Below are positions 47,554 to 58,407 of a DNA stretch of 64,000 nt, piece after piece; the stretch's first letter is position 1, and each line of letters starts with the position of its first letter. The stretch is from Ectocarpus siliculosus (lineage: Eukaryota > Sar > Phaeophyceae > Ectocarpales > Ectocarpaceae), in the NCBI GenBank assembly GCA_000310025.1, contig FN649742.1, positions 5,715,310 to 5,779,309 on the forward strand, given 5' to 3'. The position numbers and the translations under genes are program-made. The notes below the pieces were generated by a model. That model was not told the origin of the DNA and ran no database searches. It was given only the letters and a program-made list of their open reading frames with translations.

Positions 47554-50500
47554 TACAAGAGAGAGTCAAGTTATGATCTTGTAGACTAGACTATCCGTGC
47601 GGGGGAGTGGCTATCTTATTATGCGGCCCACCGCATACATTTCGCTCTTTTTTTTTTGTCCAACGACTTTTGGGGGGGACTGCTGTACACCACGCCGGCT
47701 ACCTTTTTTGCCCCACCGCGGGACTTAAAAGAAATCAATATTTAAATTTTCTGTGCCGCGCACGCACACAGGGAAGGAGGGCGATGACATGGCGGGCATG
47801 TCATACATGCATGGTACGTACATGCGGGAGCCAAGATGCACCGACTTACGATAATGCACCAGGACTGTGCCTCGCGCTGGCTAACTTTGTTTGCGCCCGC
47901 GACGAGAAGGAAGCAGTCTGTGCCTGGTGCGACAGCTTCAAGGTCAAGGGCGGCCTGGCGGGCGTGACCGACAGGAGGACAGGAGCGGTGTGGGTGTGGC
48001 CGGCACAAGCAGAAGCTGAACATCACCACGTCTTGATCTGTTCGCAAGTGCGCCAATGGCTGCTTACGTGCAGTGCAGGCAACAGCTTATCTTTGCCTCG
48101 AGGTCTATTTCCGCCAACCCCTATAGACTAGGCAGATTACAGATCCTTAAATCATCTCCTTCGTCCTTAAAAAAACCTGGCTGACCGTATCGATCGACGA
48201 ACCGAAATCGATTACCCTTCCAAGGAAGGCCACGTCAGCATCCATCCGCACAATCCACAACCATACACAACATGTAGCGAGCACGCCACAATCAAATCGA
48301 CGCACCTTTTCCCGGCCCAGTACCACGGGGGGGCAGGTGTACGGAAACGCACGCTGACCCTCGTCGCAAGAAAGCCGGCGAATGCCCGAGATGAAGTCTT
48401 GCGCCCTTGCGGCAGCAGCCGACGCTTGCCTACGCCGCGATTTGCCAAACCTGGCTGATGTCTACTGAACTCCTCCCTGTCGCCAGCCCACGAAAGCTCA
48501 AGGCAGACCTCCACCACGCCCTCAAGATTCGGGATCACGCTGTATTTGTGGGTTCTTCCCTGCAAGAGAACGCAGAGAGCATTCGATTTGTGTTAGAGGC
48601 AACAGATTCTTAGTCCCCCAATGTATATTTTCAAACGGGTTGGATAGAAGCGTAACTGCTGCAACCGTTCGCTCTCCGTGCAAGCTTGGTTCCAACGTTA
48701 GCCGCAGTTCAGAAAACCGCGTTTTTTCTTCAGCCTTCACCGCATCCAAGTGACGGAATCCTCCGACTTCGCAACCCATTCGATACGAGACTGTGAAGCT
48801 GTAAACCAGGAAGACGATGTTGAGTCGCCCCTCCCGCGGACCGCTGCCCACACCCCGAGCAGCGAAGCAGCCATCGCATCGCCCGTCTTACAGGACACAG
48901 GACTGTAGGCTCCGTTGGCAAGTTCCAGCTTCATTGGTGAATGGTATTCGTGTGGGGGTGCTCACGCGGAGATCCGAGGGACCCAAAAAGGCATGAAAAT
49001 ACGCGCATGAAAGTCCTGGTTGGAAAAAAATCGCCACGCAAGGTTGTTGGGTCCAATAATACGTGGAGGACGATCAAACTACGGAGCTCCCTAGAACCAA
49101 CATGACAAGGGCCAGCCGTACATCTGCTCGGAGTTGGGCTGTAGCGGTGGGTGCAACCGGTTTTGCTGTTGCATGTAGGTGGTGCATGCACAACATTGCA
49201 AAGCAGCCACAACATGTGACGAAATTCTTTAGGTTCTCCTTTCTTTCGTATGCGACGTGTCGGCAGGATTTGTTGTGATAGCTCTAGACTAGCCCGGTAC
49301 ATACTGGGGACAGGCCGTTGATTCCCGTCGGTATTTGGGAGAAGGTCAACAAAAGGAGTGAGCAGGGCGGTGACACGGACGGGTGGCCCTCCGGCCCACG
49401 CCACCATGGGGCATGTGGAAGATCCGGGTATCATCAGTGGTTTCCCGCGTTCCCATGTTTCTCGGAAACATCGAAGGACGCATAGATGCTACTCTCCCAA
49501 AATGCTCAAGCACCTGTCATCCAATATGTTGTCCCCTTCTATATGCGGCAAGTCCATCGTCGGAAGATGCATGCATATTGTGGTGGCACGTCGACGGTTT
49601 GTGGGATTCGTGGAAGGATAGGTATTGGACGCGTTGACTCATTGGCGTTCAACACGCTCAGAACGACGTGATACAGATAAATGCAAGCAAGTCGAGCCAA
49701 CACGCGTCCTGGTTCCGGATCAAAACTATGTTTGATGAAACGCGTGACAAAGAACTTTTGTAAATATTCTGACACGGAAGGATGGCCTTACGCACTGACA
49801 GAAACTCACGTGCGGGCACACTTGCACGCTTGGTTCTTGATCAATCGCGCTAAAAAATATTTGACATCGGTTTGTTATCGTCGCGGAAAAACGCTTGCTC
49901 ATAGCCGAAGAATGTGCTTATACCAAAAATAACTTGGTTTGGCGACTTGTCCACCACGCGAAAGAATGCTCCTACACAAGTTCATTGTACATTGGTACAC
50001 ACGGTTATTGCTTAACCGTAGCCGGTGTAGGCCGAATGATCTATACCGCGAAGGGAAAAACTACCTACAGCATCATCATCCAAAGGCACCCTCGATGACC
50101 CAGAGCGTAATTAAGAGGATTTGGAGATGACGGAGACGTGGCATTCATACTCAGATTTCGATATTCTGGATTTCCTCGAAAATTTCCTTCAGAGTTGTGG
50201 GTTTTGTGCAATCACGCGAAAACCGAAAATACCCAATATTCCTAGGGACTGGAAAAGACACCCAAAAAATAAATGCTATTTTCTCAAGTCTCTGCTGAGC
50301 TACATTTGTGCATTGGCAAGATCATGGTCAGCGTTTGTCCACGCAAACAATGATAAGGTGAAACTCAACTACAGCAAAACGAACACCCTCAGCCACCAAC
50401 TCTATGCATCTTTGTGTGATAGTGTCCGCCACAGCATGCCGGATCATAACATTAATATTTCTTCCGCCTCTCCCAGAAATCGAAAGAATGCAAGTGTAGT

Positions 50501-50640
50501 GCAGAGATGAGCACCAGAAATTGGGACGACTCGAGGCCGCAAGGTCAGTCTCTGATGTGAGACGACCATTTGAACTGTGTGATGGCGAAACAACCACGTC
50601 GGGAGGAGGAGCACCAAACTAAAAGAGACTATCTGCAGAA
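47554..50640. other. Intergenic region, no gene recognised
   Basis: About 3.1 kb. A plus-strand frame at 47607-48131 is Cys-rich and coding-like in places, but has no identifiable domain and no splice support. No repeat shared with the rest of the window was noticed. Confidence 0.4.
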
Positions 50641-50647
50641 GCCGGTC

Positions 50648-50954
50648 GCCCCGGTGGTCTAGTTGGTATCCTCGAAACCTTCTAGAGGTCAGGTCAGGGG
50701 TTCGAATCCCGGCGTAATAAGCGAGTTTTTCTCTCGCTTCCGCTCCTGGCCTATAATAATAGTGGACAGCGCTAGTTCGTGTGTACACAAAGGGAAGAGA
50801 GTGCTGAACTCTTCTCGCATTAGAAATCAAAGGCAAAGTACCGCAGGAGGGGAGGGTAGAGAGGGGCTCTTCTGTGTGACCACGGGTTGGAGTAAAACGG
50901 CACTAGTTTAGTGCAGTGACCGCTAATTTGAAGTGAAGACAAAAAAAACAAAAT
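50648..50954 (+). mobile_element. tRNA-derived SINE
   Basis: The head carries a perfect pol III A box (TGGTCTAGTTGG, 50655-50666) and B box (GGTTCGAATCC, 50699-50709) at tRNA spacing. The acceptor and T stems do not pair properly, so it is not a functional tRNA. The body runs to a poly-A-type end (GAAGTGAAGACAAAAAAAAC). The 3' half recurs at 36458-36578. About 307 bp, typical of a SINE. The internal promoter would drive transcription; mobilisation would need a LINE partner. Confidence 0.8.
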
Positions 50955-50959
50955 CGAGG

Positions 50960-51823
50960 TTTCGAGTTCAGTCTCTGATCGAGATGCGTTAGAGGCTGAC
51001 CTCGTAATGTAATCTCGAATCGTCCCCGATTGTGCTTGGCTCTCCTCGTCCCGTCGCCGGTATGTGTCGCGATTATCACACAAATTCAAACGGTCGTTCC
51101 AGAGCCTGTTTATTGCCGGTGCACAGCCTATAAATATCGAGTGCATCTTAAGAAGCAGTGAGTACTGTAGGAGCAAAACCTAGGTTTCTCCACGTCGAAA
51201 AGGGCCATGATTTTTACGTGCGAAAAACACTGCTTGGCACACGGTCTATTGCTGAACAAAAACTTCGTACCGATCCTTCAGAGGGGTCAGGGAGAGGCAA
51301 GACGGCAAGCAGCGAAGGAGAAAAAATACCACTTCTCACCTGTTCCGGATGTCACTACAGTATAATAGGGTCACGGCCGAACAGGTAGAAATCCAGGACG
51401 GTTGCGACCGAGAAACCAGAGCCGCCGCACATGCCTTGCACTAGCCTTTTGACTGCGAGTAACGTCGTAGTCGCCCCGGGTGACGTGCAATTACATAGCG
51501 GTCAAGAGGTCGCCCTTTCAAGTGCGTTTTCCCGATTGCGAATGGAGGGCAAATTGTTGAGTGCCCTATCCTCCGCCTCTTGCTTCACGAAGAGGGACAG
51601 ATAAACACCCCTCAGGCTTGCAAAGGAGAAACGGGTGGTCGGTCGAAAGCGCTATGTCATTTCGCTTTCAGTGACACGGCCTTCGCTTGTGACCTTGGAT
51701 GCTGTCCGTAACCCTACAGCACTAGTTCTCGGTCGGCGGCGGGCTAAACCATCATCTTCACGACGGCACGCGCTGCAGGTCTCGTGTACACGCACTTCGG
51801 ACATACATGCCGTCCAGTACGAG
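50960..51823. other. Spacer between SINE and LINE copy A
   Basis: No gene recognised and no repeat shared with the rest of the window was noticed. Confidence 0.45.
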
Positions 51824-52164
51824 GTTGTTGTTGTTGTTGTTGTCTTCACATTAAAAACCGTTCCGATCTCTCTCTACCCAGTACCTTCGTATGTCCGTAC
51901 TGATCCAACATTTGACGCGGTCGATTCCCGTGGTCACAGGTTAACTTACCCTAAAAAGGTACATTCAAATAAACTGGCCCCGAGGGGTCCGCAAGTCAAT
52001 AGAAATCAACGACAAATATTCTGGGATCCTCCGCTCCCTCTTCACGCTATGCGGGGTATCAACTGAGATTAGCAGTCACTATCTATCATGGGCCGGAGAG
52101 AAAGAGGCACACTCCCTTGGTTCAATCTTGGTACTTCACAACGCAAGCAGAGACAAGTCCATCT

Positions 52165-52235
52165 GGCACAGAAAAAGAGAGAAAAAAAGAGAGAAAAAAA
52201 AAGAGAAAAAAAAAAAGAAAAACAAAGGAGAAAAA
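52165..52235 (+). repeat. (GAGAAAAAAA)n purine-rich run in LINE 3'UTR
   Basis: A/G-rich minisatellite-like sequence on the plus strand. Copy B has the matching T/C-rich tract at about 63540-63650, so it belongs to the element and not to the insertion site. Confidence 0.85.
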
Positions 52236-52514
52236 ATAAAAATGGAAACCGTAAGGAGAAGAGAAAATAAATGAAAATAAAATGAACATGAAAAAAAGGG
52301 CGAGGACAAAGAGGACAAAGAGGGACCAGGCCGAAAATAACAGGAAGTATGAGGCAGAACAAGGCACACGGTGGAGAGACCACTAACGAACAAGCAAACA
52401 CGCAAACATGGCCACCAACCAGCGATACATTGTAATGGTACGAAATCACTACTACTACTGGGGGGTTGGTGCAATGGTGCAGCGTTGGGGGGGGGGGAAT
52501 TGGCGAAAAGAAAT

Positions 52515-55130
52515 TCAATCCGGCACGTGTCGTGCCACTCGGTCCGTCTCTTCTCGTTTGCTTTCTTCCCTCGCCGTCTCGTCCGTCTCCTGCCCCCCTC
52601 CCGCCCCATTGGTTGTTGGCTTGTGGTTTCGTTTGAGCGCTCGTTGTCGGCTGGCCTCTTCTTCCTTCTCGTGCCAGGAGGTCATGAACCTCTCAGCTCC
52701 CTGCAGCACCGCCGCATGCCAGGGTACTCCCCCCTCCACCTTCGCGGCTTCCGTCCACCTTGACTTCGGTGCCGTGTCTTTCGGTACGGGGATTCCGAGA
52801 CAACTTGGGTCGGTTTTCGTAGATCCGTGGTCGGCCCCGAAGGCCTTCAGGTCGTCGAGCACACACTTCGGCCAGTTCTGTTCCTGTCCCCCCCTACGTG
52901 GCTTCTCCCCCCCCGCCAGCTCGCCGAGCATCAGTCGTTTCGGGAGTCGCCCGTCCGGCTGCCTTGCCAGTGCTCCCGCGAACAGTAGGCGTCGTTGTCA
53001 GATCGTGGCTTCAACGCTCTGGCATTCGACCCTCTTCAGCGTCTGGGCGTACGAGAGCTGCCGGTAGGTGTCTTTCTTGCGCTTGTACCCGATAACTCGA
53101 AGGAGCAGTCGGTGGTGTGTCGACCGCAGCGTCTGATAGTGGCCGCTGAGTGGTGACCATGTCATGCAGCCGTACAGCAGTGCCTCCATCGCCTCCGCCT
53201 GGAGGAGGCGGATCTTGAGTCGGAATGGCGCTTTCGGTCTGTCGAAGAGCTCCTGGCCATATCGCCTGAGGCACGCCCACGCTCCTCTGCTCCTGTAGCT
53301 GATCTCCCGGGTGAGGTCGCCATGTTCGTTGACGAGGCCACCGAGGTACCGGAACTCGGTCGTCTGGGCGTATTTCTGTCCCGCGGCTTCGATAGTCAGT
53401 GGTGGAGGAGGGGGCGGGGGGGGGTGTGATGTTGCAGTCGGCTTGTCCTTCGCGCGCATCAGGAGCGTCTCCGTCTTCTTCTCCGACACCGTTAGCCCGA
53501 ACTCTCCGAACACCTCAACGATGATGGTCATCATTCTCGCCAGTCCTTCTGCAGACCTCGATACGACGCCGGCATCATCGGCATACAGCATCCCCCATAC
53601 TGCCCTCCGTACTCGGTCAAGGGGTGTCTCCTCCCCCCCCCCCGCTTCCCTCTTCCCCTCCTCCAAGCACACCAAGGTTCCGCAGAACAACATCATCCTC
53701 GCTGAATCGGATAACGACGACCTCGAGGACCTCGGCGAAGAAGATGTTGAACAGCAGTGGGGATAGTACACATCCTTGTCGCACACCCTGTGTGACGAAG
53801 AACCAGTCCGATAGTTCTCCGTCGTCCATGCGCACCCGGGCCCGCATTCCATCGTGGAATTGGCGGATGACTTTGATTAGCTTCGCGGGAATCCCGGCCC
53901 TGGCCAGCACTTTCCATAGCATCTCTCGGTCCACCGAATCATACGCCTTCTTCAAGTCGACGAAGCACATGTAGAGCGGTATTTTCTTTCTCCGCCCCAG
54001 CTCCTGGAGGCGACGCACGACAAACAGCATGTCGACGGTGGATCGCCCGGGTCGGAATCCGCACTGTTCCTCCGGGAGGATGTTGTTGGCTTCGCAGAAG
54101 GCGCTTAGACGGTTGGTGATGATCTTGATGGGAACCTTGCCTACGTGAGATAGTAGCGAAATCCCCCTGTAGTTGTTACAGTTGGACCGGTCACCCTTCT
54201 TGTACAGCACCTTGATGGTTGCGTCCTTCCACTCTTGGGGGATATCTCCTCCGTTCCACACCTTGACGAGGATGGTATGGAGGTGTCTCAGGACAACGGG
54301 TTCGTCGTCGTCGATCTTGAGCAATTCGGCAGGGAGGGAGTCATGGCCTGGTGCCTTCCAGTTCTTGAGGCCTTTGGCTGCCCGTGCCACCTCCTCGAGA
54401 TCTGGCACCTCTCCCAACCGTTGACTGTCACGTGTCGCTGGCCGCTGCGTCACTCGTTCGATGATGTCTGGGTTCAGGGTGGGGGATTTGGTGTTGAGTA
54501 GGGTGCTGAAGAATCTCGCCCACCGTTGGAGGATGTCATCCCTGTTCCGGAGCAACACGCCGTTCTCATCCGCGACGAACTGCTGTCCCCCCGCTTGTCT
54601 CCCGCTGAGGCCCACTGATCTCTTGAGGTGTTGGTACAGTCCTCTCATGTCGCGATCTTTGTAGATTGCTTCGAGTTCAGTCACATATCCGTCCAGGTGG
54701 GCATAAATGCCCGTTTCGACTGCTGTAGCCACTCCCTTACACGCTGCTTTGAGAGTTCTCCACGTTGCTGAGTTCCAGTTGCCCCTCATCGCCCGGCGCG
54801 CTTCCCGCCGTGTGGTAAGGGCCTCCTCCAGCGCTGCTCTCGTCTCTGGGGTCTCACACCACCCCTGCGTGCGACGTCTCCGCGGTTCCTCCCCTAGGGT
54901 CGTCCGTGCTGCTTCGAGGAGAGCATTGGTAAAGTCGGTCACCAATTCCGCGGCGGTGGTTGTTCGTTCGTCCAATCGTGTGTCGAGGTTGAGGAGGAAC
55001 CGATCAGTCACCGCACCTCGTGCTGTTTCGAACTGCAATTCCCGTCGGTTGAATTGCTGCTGTTTCGGTTTAGTCCGGACTGCACGGTTGTGGGCAAGCC
55101 TGCCACCGAGGTTGACGAGGTTGCCTATTA
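52515..55130 (-). pseudogene. Reverse transcriptase ORF of LINE copy A (inactivated)
   Basis: RT motifs in order: [40 protein letters not shown] (catalytic Asp), [18 protein letters not shown] (catalytic Asp pair, about 53580), LTVSEKKTETL and EFRYLGGLVN, then a thumb/C-terminal region with LLQAEAMEALLYGCMTW. Two lesions are clear by comparison with copy B. One extra T near 53675 (CCTTGGTG versus CCTGGTG in B) shifts the frame just before the YADD block. A TGA at about 52998-53000 replaces the CGA of copy B. Downstream the frame is open again (ORF to 52515; GVPWHAAVLQGAERF). Confidence 0.93.
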
Positions 55131-57177
55131 ATGGATAAAGAGCAGGGACGGGCGACGGTTCATACGCCTGTGATGATTGGTGTATCATTGTTGTAGCCAG
55201 CATCGAAAGCTTGGAAACTGAACACACCCCTACAACCCGCTGTTGTCGTCGGAACCAATCAGCATCAGCTCGCAAGCACTCGAGTGGGAGAGGCATGTGG
55301 TGTAAAATTGCGCATGACTTACGCCATGCGCTGACTTGCGCCATAAGGAACGATTATGACACAATTTTGCAACGTCACTATGGCACGGGTAGCGGTAGCG
55401 GCTTTCCAATATTTGGCTAAAATGTGGTTTGTTCTAATGTGTACAGAACTACAATTTCGCCTTTAGGCCCTTCAAGTTTGGAGCGCTTAAAGTACAGAAT
55501 CGGAGCACTGTGAGCACCGGATTCAACCATCGCACATCTCCTTACGTTGCCACAGAGATTAGTCGCGGGAATGTCGGTTCCCTAATGATCATGCCTGCCT
55601 GTCATTGAATGTTTTCTTGGCGGAAAACATGGCCTCGGCACATCGATCATCATCAGCTAAAGGACTTACCGCTGTCTCTTCTGCAGCTATGCTACTTCTC
55701 TGGCCTGTTGCACAACCTATTGTGGTAGCCTCTCTCGCTTACATTGTACCGCGTGTGGCTGAATTCCCGTGTTTCATCATCACGTGTGGTGACTCCACAC
55801 ACACACGTACAGCATACAACACACGTATGTATTTCTCACTTCTCGCGCAACCTGAGTATGTAGGGATGTGCGATCTTGTAACGCCCCTGCAGCGATCGCA
55901 TGTAGTTGGCCTGCGAAACGCGACCCAGATCAATTCTACCTCTAGCTATCAATTCCTTTCAGGGGTTTACGGTCCGTGGCGGTGAGCACGGCTGTGACAA
56001 ATGTTGGATTCCGCTTGGTGCCGGCGCAGATTTCGGACTGTTTTCAGAAGCTGCTGCGACCTTCGATACTCAGCTCCAGTAGCAAACCTGGACGTGCCAG
56101 CACGCACGCACGACGCCTCTTTCATGGTGGCCTCTGACAGTAGAACGCACCAGGTTCCTCCGGCGGGGTCGTTATATTTCTTGTATTGGATTGAAGTATT
56201 AGAATAGAGCCAGCGTCAAATTATTGGTCTTTTTAAAGAGGTACGGGTTTAAGAGATTAAAACGGCTTGTAAGGCTCTGGCCGATATAAGAGAGAAATTG
56301 CCTTACTCCGGTCGTATTCTCTTCAATCGAACCCCTGACGCAGGAAAAGGCGTACATTAACCCCCCAAACCGTAGTACCATGCCCGAGGCAGCGGGGAAC
56401 CGCTGCTCGAGTGTCTCCGATCACACGCCAGCCCCGCCAGACTTCACGACGCACCAATGCAGGGGCTGTGGAGGCTATCTCCACGGGTTGGGTGGTGTGG
56501 TCGATCCGCATGGCAATAACGACGAGATGCACCGCCGTGTCTACGACCCAGCTTCTTGTCTGTGCGCCTCCCGGTCCCGGCCTTAGGATTTTATACATTC
56601 TACCTTTGTGCAACGTTACATGAAGTCTCTTGCACGTCTGTTTTGATTTCTTCGACTCGTATTCGCTCATTCATGCTACCTTGGCCTTACAAACATGGCG
56701 TTGTGCATGCCGCACTTCTTGCTCGGCGACATCCTCGAGTTAGTGTTTTGCTACATACCCCCGAGAACAATGGCGGACGCATTACGGCTGCTCCCGAGGA
56801 GTCGCCCGTTTCTCTTTGTTCAGACTGATCGAGCTCATCTGCTTTGAATCTGAGACCAAAGACCCATGATATACCTGGCGACACACACATTAGGTATCTG
56901 CCTAAATATTTTCTTGGGGCATTTTCATGGCTCGGTGTCATTGTTGGTTCATACCATGTACTGGTAGTAGTTTGTGCCAAGCAAGCACAACAGGGCGCCC
57001 ACGCAGTGTTTCACATCATTGTTGCATGTCCTCCATCGTGAGTATCTTCATGTGGCCGTGATGGACGCAAGTTGTCTGCACCAAAATGGTCTTTACTTCA
57101 TTAGCTACGGTTTCTCTCTTAAACCGGTACAAGAGAAAACCGGATTGAAGAGAGAAATACTCCCTTGCCCCGGCCCG
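55131..57177. other. Spacer between LINE A and foldback element
   Basis: No gene recognised. ORFs up to 126 codons show no domain. Several inverted words (TCTCTTCAAT and its complement) are shared between 56225-56340 and 57110-57170. Confidence 0.45.
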
Positions 57178-57185
57178 GGGGGGGG

Positions 57186-57893
57186 ATCGCAGTGTCTCTT
57201 CTGAGAAAGCCAGGAAACGCCCGCATATCTCAGTTTTCCAAACTCTAACTCCAGTACGAAACTACCATCGCACATTTACCGTCCGCAGCGGTCCCTTGTG
57301 TACAATGTTAAGTGTCTGAGGTTGTAGCTCTTGTGATGCACTGCATGCCTAGTGGTCCGCGATTTTCCAAACGATCCTTCTATCATCGAAGTCGGTGAGC
57401 TACAAGCAGGATTTTTGAAGCTGCTGTGCCGTCCGATTTTGAAACGCTGCAAGCACACAGCAACAGCGAATCAGCGCCTCCATGAGTGTGTGGGGCCGCG
57501 AACTGCAGCGCAGCTCTTCCCTCACATGTCCTACTCGTCGCCATATTATGTAGTCGATTTGAATGCCTGGGGTCATGGTATTGGTAGGTCTAGCCACAAG
57601 CAAAGGTGCTTGAAGCGTTTCAAAGTCGGACCGCACAGCAACTTCAAAAACTCCTGCTTGTACATCGCTCACCGATCTCGACGATAGAAGGATCGTTTGG
57701 AAATCGCGGACCAGTAATCTGCAGTATAACACAAGGGCCACAATCTCAGACACTAACATCGTACACAATCTACCGCTGCGGACTCTGGTTAGTTTTCGAT
57801 TGTAGTTGGTAGTTTCGTACTTGAGTTAGAGTTTGGAAAACTGAGATATGCCGGCGTTTCCTGGATTTTTGAAGAGAAAACACTGCGATCGCC
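57186..57893. mobile_element. Foldback / long-armed MITE-like element
   Basis: Two arms of about 250-270 bp are inverted copies: 57186-57455 and 57605-57893. The outer ends pair GATCGCAGTG with CACTGCGATC. Inside, CATATCTCAGTTTTCCAAAC pairs with GTTTGGAAAACTGAGATATG, and CCGATTTTGAAACGCTGCAAG pairs with the right arm near 57610. The spacer is about 150 bp. Arms are diverged by scattered substitutions, so this is not an assembly mirror. No coding capacity. Confidence 0.85.
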
Positions 57894-57908
57894 CCTAAAA
57901 TGTAGCCT

Positions 57909-57998
57909 TCTTCCTGTGTGACCCCGGCTGGTGCGTCCAGAAGTAAGTACGTACCGAGGTGAAGTCTAGAGACCGACGTCCAGAACAAGTGGGATGAC
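57909..57998 (+). repeat. Dispersed repeat, GGCTGGTGCGTC family
   Basis: TTCCTGTGTGACCCCGGCTG then GTGCGTC, ending near CGACGTCCAGAACAAGTGGG. It aligns with 12924-13007 and, in part, 948-985. Confidence 0.6.
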
Positions 57999-58407
57999 AA
58001 AAAAGACGAGAGCCAAATCGCTGGACTGCTGTCCGGAGAACAGCAGGGCAAAAAATGAATTTTCAGCTACTCTACACCACATTCACCTTTGTGTAGTGTG
58101 ACGGCAGATGCTGGCAGGTCAAGTTTGTTGCTGATTTCCGTTTTGGGCTCCTTGACTTTGCTGTCTCCTATTGCCTTGCATGTACACCATGAGCCATAAT
58201 CCAACACAAAACACAAGACCCCAGCGCACACACACGCTGAACAGTGAACAGTAGGGCACGTGAACTCGGAATAACTCCTGAATCTTGCCATGACGTCATA
58301 ACACAACGTCTAAACAACGCCAAGCAACCATGGGAACGCACCATCACACGGCTAACACAAGTACTGTACTGCCGTAGCCCGTAGCATGAATCACACTACT
58401 AGACTGA
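57999..58407. other. Spacer before LINE copy C
   Basis: Nothing recognised. A G-run at 58412-58418 sits at the likely 3' terminus of LINE copy C. Confidence 0.4.

Larger units (their letters stand above)
51824..55130 (-). mobile_element. Non-LTR retrotransposon (LINE), copy A, 5'-truncated
   Basis: On the minus strand it runs from the EN-RT linker (about 55130; the endonuclease is missing) through the reverse transcriptase and C-terminal region to a 3'UTR and a (CAA)n tail (GTT run on the plus strand at 51824-51842). The 3'UTR includes a purine-rich run (52168-52235) and a terminal module from GTGACCACGGG to GTGAAGACAACAAC. A second copy of the same family lies in the opposite orientation at 60389-63873. 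The exact 5' border is a guess based on where LINE-like protein sequence stops. Confidence 0.92.

Noticed and set aside
50648-50722. Functional tRNA gene
   Set aside because: A and B boxes are perfect but the acceptor and T stems do not pair and there is no clear anticodon arm; better explained as a SINE head.
53311-53766. Plus-strand frames antisense to the LINE A RT
   Set aside because: They mirror the minus-strand RT blocks and show no independent domain.
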